Shown here piece by piece: positions 40,498 through 49,248 of a DNA stretch of 64,000 nt (position 1 is its first letter; each line of letters opens with the position of its first letter). The stretch lies in contig NZ_CP014159.1 in assembly GCF_001543105.1 (NCBI RefSeq), positions 1,426,001-1,490,000 of the forward strand. The letters are read 5' to 3'. Source of the DNA: Aerococcus christensenii (GTDB lineage Bacteria > Bacillota > Bacilli > Lactobacillales > Aerococcaceae). A program made the position numbers and the translations under genes. Under the pieces are notes generated by a model, which saw only the letters and a program-made list of their open reading frames with translations, ran no database searches and was not told where the DNA came from.

Positions 40498-43140
40498 ATG
40501 CAAAAAGAAAAAGTGAATCACTATGCTTTACGCAAGATCGGTAGACACTTGGTTTCAGCCCTCGTTGCGGTGAGTTTTGTAGCGGTCGGGACGCAAGAAG
40601 TTGCCCAAGCTGCGGAAGGCGGTGCCCCTAAGTCAAGTCATGAAGTCGGGACTAAGTCAGACAATGAGGCTATCGCTCATAAAGGCCTCACAAATCAGAA
40701 AGTGAAGCCTTCGTCCGCAGCATCTCCAGCCAAGGTCCGCGCACGTCGCAGCGTAGGGGAAACGAGAGATGGAGAAAAGAAAGCGGACTTCCAAATCGCT
40801 CAATACGTCAAGAGCACCGTGACAGGCAAGGACGCTAGTGGCAAAGAAACTATCGATGAAAAGCAAGTAGCCAGCTATGAAGGCACCGTTACCATGGACG
40901 TTCCCGTAGCGAAATTGATGGAGCCATTTACGAAGTATATGGTCATGGGCTTTCCACATGGCAAAGATGGATATAAAGAGATAGCTTACATCGACTATAG
41001 TTTAAATTTGCCAAAAAATATCAACTGGGGAGACGTAACGGTCAAAAGTGACTCTGCTCTGATTCCTCAATCTACCATTGGTCAAGAGAAAAAAGAGAAT
41101 CAGTTACGATTGAAATTAAAATTGGCCGATGTGGATTGGCCAAGCCAGAAAACTAATTATGATGCTGATGTTCAGAAGAACTATCCTAAGGTGACCATTA
41201 CAGCTAAGTATCAGTTTAAAAAAGACGATTTAGCCCAGCTAAAAGATCAGAAAATCACCGGATCAGGCGATTTTAGCTTCTACCCATCAGGAAAGCAGGC
41301 TCTTTTGGAAATAGGATTAAAATCTTTTAAAACGGACGAAGTGACTATCGACGTTACAGGCGGAGTGAAGCCAACATCCTCAGACCCATCGTCACCATCT
41401 GAGAATATCACAGATCCGTTTGATTTAGCGGGTGATTTGGCAGTCAAAGAGAGTGACAATAAATACAATAGCCAGTCGGATAAAGTTCGCCCGTTGAAGA
41501 AGGGAGAAGATCTAGAACTAATAGCTACTCTGGATGTGACTCCGGTTAAGCAAGGACTGAATCAAGTAGAACAAACCGTGCAGCCAGAGATGCTTCCACA
41601 AATAACGATAGCTAAAGAGGGCTTTGAATTTTATATGGAAGCTACCTTTAAATTGCCAGAAGGGATGAAGTTTAAAGACAGTACGGCCTATAAACCTACC
41701 TTAGAGGGAACTGAGGGGACGGGGACAGATAAAAAGCCGAAATTTAAGGTTTTATCCTCGACATTTGATCCAACATCGAATTCCGTTACTGTCAAAATGG
41801 GCTTAGCAGAGCAAGCAGATGGTCAAGCTGTTACGCAGTACATGCAAATTCACAATGCTGTGTCAGGTACAGGAGATAAATTTATCTTAAAACTTCCAGT
41901 TGTTCAATTAACGGACCAGGCGAAACATGGCCAAAATTACACCATCAATGGCACCGTTGGAGGAAAATTTGCGGCTACTGCGAGTCTGAATGGTGCAACG
42001 ATGCCTTTCAGTTATGATTTCAAGAGCCATCAAGCAACAGGTGGTAAGGATTCCACCGCTACAGATGATAAGTCGATCTCCTTCACTGTTGGTGTTCCTT
42101 ATGAGGTAACATATGAATTCAAATCCAGTGATACAACTAAATCGTTGCCTAGTGATGTTACGAATAAACTACCTAAAGCAACTAGCGTTATGAAGGACGA
42201 AGATGGCACCCTTGCTGCTTTTCCAACTGATGTAGTAAAGACAGACGAAGGAACTTGGACTTTTGATACAGAAAAAGGTTGGGCAGATGCTAAAGGTAAA
42301 AAAGTTGAGAAAATTAGTAATGTTTCAAGTGATATGGCCTTAACAGGTTATTGGACCTTTAAAGAAAATAAGAAATATGATATAACTTATCAATACGCAA
42401 GTGAAACAAAGAATAAAGAATTACCTAAGAATATTCCTGCGGCTCCTTCTGCAGTAAAAGTTAAAGAAGGCGACAAATTAACAACGCTTGCTGCTTTTCC
42501 AACTGATGTAGTAAAGACTGACGAAGGAACTTGGACTTTTGATACAGAAAAAGGTTGGGAAGCCAATAATAAAAAAGTAGATGCTAACACAGAAGTAAAT
42601 GAAGCAATGACCTTAACCGGCTATTGGAAATTTACAAAGAAGATAGAGCCAACTCCTGCGCCGCAGCCACAACCAATACCAACACCAACACCCCAACCAC
42701 AGCCAAATCCACAACCAACACCAACTCCTACACCGCAGCCCCAACCACAGCCAGAGCCAAATCCAATCCCTAACCCGCAGCCACAACCCCAACCAACACC
42801 AATTCCTAGTCCAGTGCCAACTCCACAACCTGTTCCATGCCCAACGCCTGCCCCTGAACCAGAAGTGACGCCACAACCAGAGCCAGCCCCAGAGCCACAA
42901 GCTCAGCCAGATCGTCCACAACCTAAGAAACCAGAAAGTCCAGCGCCTAAGAAGGAGAAGGACCAACCTTCCTCACCAGCTGAGAAACTTTCCAAGAAAG
43001 CACTATCTAAGAAAGAAGCAGTTGCAGGTTCAGAGAAGAAGGCCTTACCGAAGACAGGGGCGGAAGCAAGTCTGATCTTGCCAAGCTTAGGACTTCTCTT
43101 AGCGAGTGCGGGGTATGTCTTTAAGCGGCCGAAAAAATAA
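40498..43140 (+). CDS. LPKTG surface protein with two SHIRT-like repeats
   Basis: 880 residues. The N-terminal export signal is YSIRK-like (NHYALRKIGRHLVSALVAV, cleavage near AQAA). Residues about 90-530 are a novel-looking region without motifs I know. Two repeats at about 534-625 and 626-714 (each with AAFPTDVVKTDEGTWTFDTE) resemble SHIRT stalk domains. A Pro-rich wall-spanning region follows, then LPKTG at 850-854, a hydrophobic helix and a positive tail, the sortase A signal. A single Cys sits in QPVPCPTPAP. Start ATG has AAAGGAG. Probably an adhesin on a stalk (inference). Confidence 0.9.
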   Translation: MQKEKVNHYALRKIGRHLVSALVAVSFVAVGTQEVAQAAEGGAPKSSHEVGTKSDNEAIAHKGLTNQKVKPSSAASPAKVRARRSVGETRDGEKKADFQIAQYVKSTVTGKDASGKETIDEKQVASYEGTVTMDVPVAKLMEPFTKYMVMGFPHGKDGYKEIAYIDYSLNLPKNINWGDVTVKSDSALIPQSTIGQEKKENQLRLKLKLADVDWPSQKTNYDADVQKNYPKVTITAKYQFKKDDLAQLKDQKITGSGDFSFYPSGKQALLEIGLKSFKTDEVTIDVTGGVKPTSSDPSSPSENITDPFDLAGDLAVKESDNKYNSQSDKVRPLKKGEDLELIATLDVTPVKQGLNQVEQTVQPEMLPQITIAKEGFEFYMEATFKLPEGMKFKDSTAYKPTLEGTEGTGTDKKPKFKVLSSTFDPTSNSVTVKMGLAEQADGQAVTQYMQIHNAVSGTGDKFILKLPVVQLTDQAKHGQNYTINGTVGGKFAATASLNGATMPFSYDFKSHQATGGKDSTATDDKSISFTVGVPYEVTYEFKSSDTTKSLPSDVTNKLPKATSVMKDEDGTLAAFPTDVVKTDEGTWTFDTEKGWADAKGKKVEKISNVSSDMALTGYWTFKENKKYDITYQYASETKNKELPKNIPAAPSAVKVKEGDKLTTLAAFPTDVVKTDEGTWTFDTEKGWEANNKKVDANTEVNEAMTLTGYWKFTKKIEPTPAPQPQPIPTPTPQPQPNPQPTPTPTPQPQPQPEPNPIPNPQPQPQPTPIPSPVPTPQPVPCPTPAPEPEVTPQPEPAPEPQAQPDRPQPKKPESPAPKKEKDQPSSPAEKLSKKALSKKEAVAGSEKKALPKTGAEASLILPSLGLLLASAGYVFKRPKK

Positions 43141-43173
43141 AAAAGAATAAGCAGAGCATTCTGTGAGAAAGAG

Positions 43174-43205
43174 AGAGGTGACTGTCATCAGTCGCCTCTT
43201 TTTTA
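43174..43205 (+). terminator. Terminator after the first surface protein
   Basis: AGAGGTGACTG / CAGTCGCCTCT stem with a T6 run; copied after the second gene as well. Confidence 0.85.
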
Positions 43206-43273
43206 TATGCCGACTTCAAAATGAAATGAGACACTTGGGGGGATGACGGGAGCGTTCTTATAAAGACCTCGCC

Positions 43274-43327
43274 CCCTTTATTTAGGACGAAAGCGCTTAA
43301 ATAAAGGGTTTTTTTTTTTTTTTTTTT
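43274..43327 (+). terminator. Hairpin plus 19-T tract upstream of the second surface protein
   Basis: A perfect 11-bp stem CCCTTTATTTA / TAAATAAAGGG runs straight into T19 at 43309-43327. Confidence 0.75.
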
Positions 43328-43346
43328 AATTTTTACTCGGTAATAT
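43318..43346 (+). promoter_or_regulatory. Possible promoter of the second surface protein
   Basis: TAATAT at 43341-43346 with a T-tract -35 seventeen bases upstream. The box matching promoter 1 (TTTACT at 43332-43337) would be mis-spaced here. Uncertain. Confidence 0.35.
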
Positions 43347-43387
43347 AAAATCTATTTTTTAACGAATGATCAAAAGGAGAAACTTTT

Positions 43388-45895
43388 ATGCAAAAAGAAA
43401 AAGTGAATCACTACGCTTTACGTAAAATCGGTAGGCACTTGGTCTCTGTTGTTGTTGCGGTTACGATATGGACAGTTGCAACATCTAGCATCGCTCAAGC
43501 GAGCCAAGTCGACGGCAATGTGACTACTGATAAGAGCGAAAAGATGCCGGTAGCTGAAAAGGATAAAGGCGCTACGCCATCGACGACTACTGAAACGCCT
43601 ACGCTTAAAGATATTGTGGATAAACATAGTGAAGATAGAACGAATGAGACAGGTTCTGCTCAGACGGAGGTAAAGGAAACTCCTGAACAACGTCGTTTAA
43701 AAAAATTTGGTGCTGAAAGTTTAGCATATATGAAGACGGAAATCGCTGAATTTAAGGAGAAAGCGCGCAGTAAATCCAACGGAAATTATAGGTCACATTT
43801 AGAGTGGTATGAACATGAAAATTCTGGACTGTATAATTATGTTCCGCAAGAGTTGAAAGAATATCTCGATACCAAGAAATTTAATTGGGTCGATAGAATT
43901 TCTGATGATTATGTTCGTCTGATTGGTGTTCCTAATATGGGATTACAAGGCACGCCAGAAGGTCCTGATGAAGACGATGAAGGGGCTTTGATGTTTATGA
44001 TATTTGATTCAAATAGCATTAAAGCGGGACGTATTCATCCAGACGATTCGTCCTATCATCGATGGAAAGATGGAAAATGGTGGGTGCCTTATGACATGAC
44101 GGTCGACAAAGATTTGCTTTATGAGCCAAAATTTAATGATTATGTACCTAAAAACGAGTTGAAAGATCAGAATGCTTTAGATAGTTTAGAAAAATCAGAT
44201 GTATTAAAATATGACTATAACATTCGGGCTGATTTAAAGGAAAAGGATCAAGATTCTAACAAAACGATCGAACATTATCTTGGTGACGATTTTCAATTAG
44301 ATTTCACTTTGAATTTAGATCCTTTGAGAAGGTTGATGAATAGCAGATTAGTGAGTGTTTTAAATCCGTTTATGCCGGGTGCGGACACTATCGCTAATAA
44401 TCCGCCAGAAACTGGTCTCACTGAAGCTGACGGTACAATTGTCTATACTTTGGAATTACCAAAGGGCTTGGAGCCTTCTTTGAATGACAAGAATAATCTC
44501 ACAGGGATCGAAGTGACAGGACTAGATGATTTTGATGTGACGTCCACTTGGGATTCGAAATTACGCAAGCTTGTAGTGAAAGCAAGAGTAAAGGCATTTA
44601 AACCAACTAAAGAGCAACCTTTTGAAAAGCTGAAGGATAGATTCACAAAAATCAATCAGCTAAAACAAGCTTCGCTATCGGTTAAAAATTTAAAGATTAC
44701 CAAAGATGTAGAATTCAATAAAGCCACTCGAATCACTGGTTATGCTTCAGGAGCTTATGGCTGGGTTTGGCCTGGCGGTACGAATGACAAGCTTAAACAA
44801 CATGACCCTTATGATGGTGGATCTGTTGTGGAGAGTATTTTTGCCGCTAAACAATCCCAAATTGGTATTGATGAAGCCCTCGAAAAGGATGATCAGGGGA
44901 AGGTTAAACAGCCAAACCTGATTTCTTACAGTTTCATTGTCAAAGCGAACACCGTTACCTTTATGAACGATGACAAGAAAGTGGCAGAGGTTAAGGTAGA
45001 ACCAGGACAAGCGATTGCGACGGATAAATTTGTAGATCAATCCATGCCAGCGAACGCACAAAGGGACCATTACTCTTTCGTTGGATGGAATCAAGACAAG
45101 GCAGCTACGACAGCTGGATTTGACGGCAACACGCCTGTTTCACAAGATTTGACCGTTTATGCTATTTTCAAGAACAAGGCACCTCAATTGACGGTTCATG
45201 ATGCCACGATCAATGTGAATGGCGCACTCGATTTGGCTAGCTTAATCGATCAAGCGAGCGATACAGAGGATACTGCGTTATCGAAGGCAGATGTTGTCAT
45301 CGATGCTGGAAAATTTGATAATACTAAGGCGGGCGTATACGCGATTAAATTTAGCCTGACGGACGGCGCAAAAACAACAACGACTGCCACGGCGAAAGTA
45401 ACGGTTCAAGAGCCACAACCTAAGCCAAAACCAGAGCCAACTCCTACGCCACAACCAACACCAACACCCCAACCACAGCCTACACCAGAGGTACACGAAA
45501 ACGGACCGGTTTGGATTCAACCGGCTTTACCAGAAGCTCACCTCATTCCAGATCCAACGCCGTGCCCTGTGCCAACTCCACAACCTGTTCCATGCCCAAC
45601 GCCTGCCCCTGAACCAGAAGTGACGCCACAACCAGAGCCAGCCCCAGAGCCACAAGCTCAGCCAGATCGTCCACAACCTAAGCAACCAGAAAGTCCAGCG
45701 CCTAAGAAGGAGAAGGACCAACCTTCCTCACCAGCTGAGAAGCCTTCCAAGAAAGCGCCAGCTAAGAAAGAAGCAGTTGCAGGTCCAGAGAAGAAGGCCT
45801 TACCGAAGACAGGGGCGGAAGCAAGTCTGATCTTGCCAAGCTTAGGACTTCTCCTAGCAAGTGCGGGGTATGTCTTTAAGCAGCCGAAAAAATAA
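43388..45895 (+). CDS. LPKTG surface protein with InlB-type repeat and Ig-like domain
   Basis: 835 residues. The export signal is nearly identical to the preceding gene (MQKEKVNHYALRKIGRHLVS). Residues about 60-510 are an unrecognised region different from the neighbour's. At about 520-597 there is a Listeria-Bacteroides (Flg_new, InlB B-repeat) domain (VTFMNDDKK ... FVGWNQDKAA ... VYAIFKN) and at about 600-676 a DUF5011-like Ig fold. Then a Pro-rich wall region, LPKTG at 805-809 and the anchor. The last 324 bases match the preceding gene almost base for base. Likely a wall-anchored adhesin. Confidence 0.9.
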   Translation: MQKEKVNHYALRKIGRHLVSVVVAVTIWTVATSSIAQASQVDGNVTTDKSEKMPVAEKDKGATPSTTTETPTLKDIVDKHSEDRTNETGSAQTEVKETPEQRRLKKFGAESLAYMKTEIAEFKEKARSKSNGNYRSHLEWYEHENSGLYNYVPQELKEYLDTKKFNWVDRISDDYVRLIGVPNMGLQGTPEGPDEDDEGALMFMIFDSNSIKAGRIHPDDSSYHRWKDGKWWVPYDMTVDKDLLYEPKFNDYVPKNELKDQNALDSLEKSDVLKYDYNIRADLKEKDQDSNKTIEHYLGDDFQLDFTLNLDPLRRLMNSRLVSVLNPFMPGADTIANNPPETGLTEADGTIVYTLELPKGLEPSLNDKNNLTGIEVTGLDDFDVTSTWDSKLRKLVVKARVKAFKPTKEQPFEKLKDRFTKINQLKQASLSVKNLKITKDVEFNKATRITGYASGAYGWVWPGGTNDKLKQHDPYDGGSVVESIFAAKQSQIGIDEALEKDDQGKVKQPNLISYSFIVKANTVTFMNDDKKVAEVKVEPGQAIATDKFVDQSMPANAQRDHYSFVGWNQDKAATTAGFDGNTPVSQDLTVYAIFKNKAPQLTVHDATINVNGALDLASLIDQASDTEDTALSKADVVIDAGKFDNTKAGVYAIKFSLTDGAKTTTTATAKVTVQEPQPKPKPEPTPTPQPTPTPQPQPTPEVHENGPVWIQPALPEAHLIPDPTPCPVPTPQPVPCPTPAPEPEVTPQPEPAPEPQAQPDRPQPKQPESPAPKKEKDQPSSPAEKPSKKAPAKKEAVAGPEKKALPKTGAEASLILPSLGLLLASAGYVFKQPKK

Positions 45896-45925
45896 AAAAG
45901 AATAAGCAGAGTATTCTGCGAGAAA

Positions 45926-45958
45926 GAGAAAGGTGACTGTCATCAGTCGCCTCTTTTT
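45926..45958 (+). terminator. Terminator after the second surface protein
   Basis: Same hairpin as after the first gene (GGTGACTG / CAGTCGCC) with a T5 run. Confidence 0.85.
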
Positions 45959-45964
45959 CATAAG

Positions 45965-46005
45965 AAAACCCCCAAGCATCAGCAATGTGACACTTGGGGG
46001 TTTGT
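45965..46005. terminator. Bidirectional terminator
   Basis: CCCCCAAG / CTTGGGGG stem with A and T runs on either side, between convergent genes. Confidence 0.8.
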
Positions 46006-46018
46006 TTGTTGAGAGGGG

Positions 46019-46345
46019 TTAGACTTCTTCGAATTGGACGGCTGTTCCGGAACAGGTCACCATCAGCATACCGTTGTTGGCCCCGAGGACTTCGTAATCC
46101 ATCCGAATGGCGACGACAGCATCGGCGTGAATAGCTTGGGCGCGCTGTTCCATCTCTTCAAGGGCTTCTTGGCGTGCCTTACAGAGTTCTTCTTCGTAGC
46201 CTTTTGACCGGCCGCCTAAGATATTTTTAAAACCAGCGGCGATATCTTTGACGAGGTTGATCCCAGTGATACTTTCCCCGAAGATGACGCCTTGATAGGT
46301 GGTAATTTTTCGGCCTTCGACGGAAGGCGTGGTCGTGATAATCAT
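46019..46345 (-). CDS. YbjQ/UPF0145 family heavy-metal-binding-domain protein
   Basis: 108 residues, single YbjQ domain ([21 protein letters not shown], then [15 protein letters not shown]). These form pentameric small beta/alpha proteins of unknown role; the metal-binding name is historical. It ends in FEEV. A GGAGG-type site precedes the ATG. Apparently a single-gene unit, downstream of the permease remnant. Confidence 0.85.
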   Translation of the reverse strand: MIITTTPSVEGRKITTYQGVIFGESITGINLVKDIAAGFKNILGGRSKGYEEELCKARQEALEEMEQRAQAIHADAVVAIRMDYEVLGANNGMLMVTCSGTAVQFEEV

Positions 46346-46450
46346 ATAAAGGTCCTCCTTTGTTACGTGTTCGTATAATTAGTTACCTTTAGCATAGCAT
46401 ATTATTATAAAAAAGACCATGCCTATAAAAAGCAAGGTCATATCTGAAAA

Positions 46451-47045
46451 ATTAGAACATGGTGAGAAGGAGCATAGCGACCAGAGCGCAGAGGTGGGCG
46501 CCGAAGATAGTGACGAAGGTATCCCGCCAGGCGGGCGTTCTTGATGGATAAGCCGGATAAGTTGGCGAAGGTGATGAAGGAACCGGATTGTGGCAGGTTC
46601 ACGAGCATCCCGGACGAACAAACGAGGAGGCGGTGGAGGAGTTCTGGAGAGACTCCGTAGGCTTCAGGGCCAACTTTTTGGACGCTATTGAGGATGATAC
46701 CGACAGCACCGGAGGAAGAACCGGTGAAACTCCCTAAGACAGCAGAGAGGGTGACGGAGAGGGAGAGTTGGTTAGGTAAGAGCTGAGTAAATCCGTTCAC
46801 GATGACTTGGAAGCCAGGTGCGTTGACGAGTAGAGACCCGAAAGCAACGGCTGAAGTGGTCTGTACAGCTGGTGCAATGGCGCCGAGGGTCCCACTGTTG
46901 ATGAGAGCGATGTGGGCATTTGGTTAGTGATTAAAACGATAAGAGTTGCCAGTGGAGCGGCGATGATGATGTTCAATTCTCTTACAGAGACATAAATAAT
47001 AAGAATAATGGTGGCGATGATGCCAATGAATGAAATGAAAGTCAT
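46451..47045 (-). pseudogene. GntP-family permease remnant
   Basis: Minus strand. It has a good ribosome site (AAAGGAGG) and starts MTFISFIGIIATIILIIYVS, the first helices of a gluconate:H+ symporter. The frame is lost after NQMP; another frame then reads IALINSGTLGAIAPAVQTTSAV and the C-terminal helices, with a further frameshift near 46520 before the end TIFGAHLCALVAMLLLTMF. Only about 195 codons of an expected 440-460 remain, so the middle of the gene is deleted. Not functional. Confidence 0.85.
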
Positions 47046-47402
47046 TCGATTCCTCCTTTATAAAAATTTTAAGTATTCCTAACTAGCGTAACACTTTTCG
47101 ACGAGCTTTTTCCAAAATTTGAGCTTAAAGATGCTGTTCAAAAAGGAAAGCAGGGGAGATGACTCTATACATTCTGTATACAAAAAGGTATCACCCACTT
47201 AGCATCAAAGTAAGCGCCTGAAGCTAAAGCAAACTTTAGCTAGAGTGAATGAAAAGGAAAGAAGGAACACTCGGGAGAGATAAAAAGCAAAAGTTGCATT
47301 TATTTTAAGAAACTTTTGAAGAAATAGAACCAATTTTGCAGAGAAAATGTTAAAATAAAGATAAGAAAATCATAAGAAATTCAAAGAAGAAGGTGGATAT
47401 TG
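47046..47402. other. Intergenic region between gntP remnant and yaaA
   Basis: 357 bases without a gene. It holds a TATAC/GTATA inverted repeat at 47166-47180 (possible old operator) and an AGCTAAAG / CTTTAGCT hairpin near 47222-47241 with no T run. I see no convincing promoter for yaaA. Confidence 0.4.
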
Positions 47403-48107
47403 ATGAAGATTATTTTAGCACCTGCTAAAGAAATGAATCCCCAACACGTGGTTTCTGGAGACTGGCAATTGTCTGAGAAGTCGCGAAAGATTATGGAAGT
47501 TTATCAGACTTTAAGTTCGGAAGAGATTCAAGACATGATGCAAGTTAGCAAGAAAAAGTTGCGTGAAGTTCTCACCTTTCAAGAGAACTTTTCTGCGCCT
47601 GAAACCTATCGGGCTTTGGACTTGTATAATGGCTTGGTTTTTCGTCAGATTGAAGAGGTACACCCGGACTATTTGGAAGAACATCTTCGTATTTTGTCTG
47701 CCTTCTATGGCGTTTTGAAGCCGGGGGATCAGATTAAACCTTATCGTTTGGATTTCAATATGTCTTTTCAAGTAGAGGGAGAAGGTCTTCGGCAATTCTG
47801 GGGGAAGGAATTTGATCGTTTCTTCGAAGAGGGAGAATTAGTATTGAATTTGGCGAGTGTGGAATTTTCTTCTTGCCTGACCCCTCAACGCTATCAATGG
47901 GTGGATTTTGATTTTTATGAAGTGGTGGATGGTCTACCGAAGCGTCATTCGACCATCTCTAAGAAGGCACGGGGCTTAATGGTGACCTACCTCAATCAGA
48001 AAGAAGTGACGACTTTAGAGGAAGTCAAGGCTTTTGATTTGATGGGCTATGCTTATGTGCCAGAAGAGTCGACAGACCATTGCCTGGTCTTTAGACGCGA
48101 CCACTAA
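47403..48107 (+). CDS. yaaA: Peroxide stress protein YaaA (UPF0246)
   Basis: 234 residues of the YaaA/DUF328 fold: N-terminal MKIILAPAKEMN, the LYNGLVFRQI segment, the YGVLKPGDQIKPYRLDF motif and C-terminal STISKKARG. In E. coli YaaA lowers free iron and limits H2O2 damage; that is a sensible need here because GlpO likely makes H2O2 (inference). ATG at 47403 has AAGGTGG. Terminator follows. Confidence 0.92.
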   Translation: MKIILAPAKEMNPQHVVSGDWQLSEKSRKIMEVYQTLSSEEIQDMMQVSKKKLREVLTFQENFSAPETYRALDLYNGLVFRQIEEVHPDYLEEHLRILSAFYGVLKPGDQIKPYRLDFNMSFQVEGEGLRQFWGKEFDRFFEEGELVLNLASVEFSSCLTPQRYQWVDFDFYEVVDGLPKRHSTISKKARGLMVTYLNQKEVTTLEEVKAFDLMGYAYVPEESTDHCLVFRRDH

Positions 48108-48129
48108 TCGCTTGAAAAGAAAGCAAAGA

Positions 48130-48172
48130 AAAAACGAACACGATTTTTTACTTAGGGAGGTGTTCGTTTTTT
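48130..48172. terminator. Terminator between yaaA and the SDR gene
   Basis: AAAACGAACAC / GTGTTCGTTTT stem with A and T runs on either side. Confidence 0.8.
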
Positions 48173-48197
48173 GTCTTTTATACAGGAGATGAACCAA

Positions 48198-48968
48198 CTA
48201 GCGAATCATCCAACCTCCATCGACAGGAAGGACGGTTCCTTGGATATAGTCTGCGGCGTCACTAGCTAGAAAGAGTGTCAATTGGGCAACTTCTTCCGCT
48301 TGGGCCCATCTTTTGACGGGCGTCTGGTCAGCTACCCATTGGGCGAGAGAGCCATCGCCTTCGAAGTCCGATTGGGTCATGGCTGTCTGGATGGCTCCAG
48401 GAGCAATGGCATTGGCGCGAAGACCGTCTGTGCTGTAATCGTAGGCAATTTGCTTGGTGAGGCCGATGACGGCATGTTTGGAAGCGGTATAAGCCACACC
48501 GCCACCGCCAGCTGTGAGACCTGCTATGGATGCCATGTTAATGAGACGAGAGGCTTTTTGTTGGCGGAGAAAGCTTAGGAAATACTTACTCATAAGAAAC
48601 ATGGAGGTGAGGTTGGTTTGGAGAATCCTTTGCCATTCTTCGACACTGGTCTCTTCAAGGGGATGGTAGCCATCTAATTGACCGGCAGTATTGCACAACA
48701 CGTTAATTGGATAGGCCATGTCTCGGCAGTGATCAGCGAGTTGGTGAATGGCTTTTTCCTCTGTGAGATTAACCACTTGATAATCGAGCTGGTCTTTGGA
48801 ATAAGCCATTAGGGCCTTGGGGAGTGGGGATTTATCGACGCCAATCACAAAAGCACCTTGTTCCAGAAAGGCGAGACATTGGGCGAGACCAATGCCTGAT
48901 CCAGCCCCTGTCACTGCAACGGTAAGAGGCCTTCGGAGAGGGTGGGTGAGATACGTAGAAACAACCAT
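48198..48968 (-). CDS. Short-chain dehydrogenase/reductase (SDR)
   Basis: 256 residues, classical SDR. The NAD(P) loop is TGAGSGIG, the NAG-type motif is CNTAG, and the catalytic residues lie in Ser (NMASIAG) and YTASK. The C-terminus (YIQGTVLPVDGG) is like 3-oxoacyl-ACP reductases, but the substrate is not readable. The start ATG at 48968 overlaps the stop of the DUF2829 gene (TGATG), which implies translational coupling; an in-frame start further upstream at 48986 lies within that gene. Confidence 0.88.
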   Translation of the reverse strand: MVVSTYLTHPLRRPLTVAVTGAGSGIGLAQCLAFLEQGAFVIGVDKSPLPKALMAYSKDQLDYQVVNLTEEKAIHQLADHCRDMAYPINVLCNTAGQLDGYHPLEETSVEEWQRILQTNLTSMFLMSKYFLSFLRQQKASRLINMASIAGLTAGGGGVAYTASKHAVIGLTKQIAYDYSTDGLRANAIAPGAIQTAMTQSDFEGDGSLAQWVADQTPVKRWAQAEEVAQLTLFLASDAADYIQGTVLPVDGGWMIR

Positions 48969-49189
48969 CAGTCGACCAAGAGCCAATCTGTGGCTAAGAT
49001 GTCACATACGGTAGGTTGGTACATTGAGTAGCCTTCCCCTGCGACTTTGATGACAAAGTAAGGAGTCATTTTTTCGTCCTCTAATTGATGGGGAATGATA
49101 ATTTTCACGAATTTTTCTCCAGAACTCCATGCTCTCCGAACAGCCTTTCTGTGATTTTTAAGCTCTGGTAAAATAGTTTCAAAAGTCAT
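48968..49189 (-). CDS. DUF2829 family protein (Tad2 fold)
   Basis: 73 residues. The pattern is that of DUF2829: N-terminal FETILPELKNHRKAVRRAWSSG, a central YFVIK strand, and the terminal ILATDWLLVD (family DxLAxDW). Some phage members, Tad2, bind the gcADPR signal of Thoeris defence; many chromosomal ones have no known role. It heads a two-gene operon with the SDR and has a good promoter and an AAGGAGG site. Confidence 0.8.
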   Translation of the reverse strand: MTFETILPELKNHRKAVRRAWSSGEKFVKIIIPHQLEDEKMTPYFVIKVAGEGYSMYQPTVCDILATDWLLVD

Positions 49190-49219
49190 TTCTTTTTCCT
49201 CCTTATTTATACCTTATAT

Positions 49220-49248
49220 ATTTTATAGCGTTTCTTCCAAAAATACAA
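49220..49248 (-). promoter_or_regulatory. Promoter of the DUF2829-SDR operon
   Basis: Minus-strand TTGTAT and TAAAAT with a 17-base spacer, about 30 bases from the start codon and about 30 bases inside the ICE junction. Confidence 0.6.

Noticed and set aside
42650..42900. Short repeats that might be a CRISPR-like array
   Set aside because: They are in-frame Pro-X codon repeats of a wall-spanning region without spacers of fixed length.
42613..42966. Minus-strand Trp/Leu-rich frame opposite the Pro-rich region
   Set aside because: It is the complement of a Pro/Gln codon repeat, not a real membrane protein.
47222..47241. AGCTAAAG / CTTTAGCT hairpin as a terminator
   Set aside because: Not followed by a T run and no gene ends beside it.
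39600..49200. Search for transposase or phage genes explaining the accessory stretch
   Set aside because: No transposase, integrase or phage structural frame was found; the accessory content seems to be old insertions and tandem duplication.
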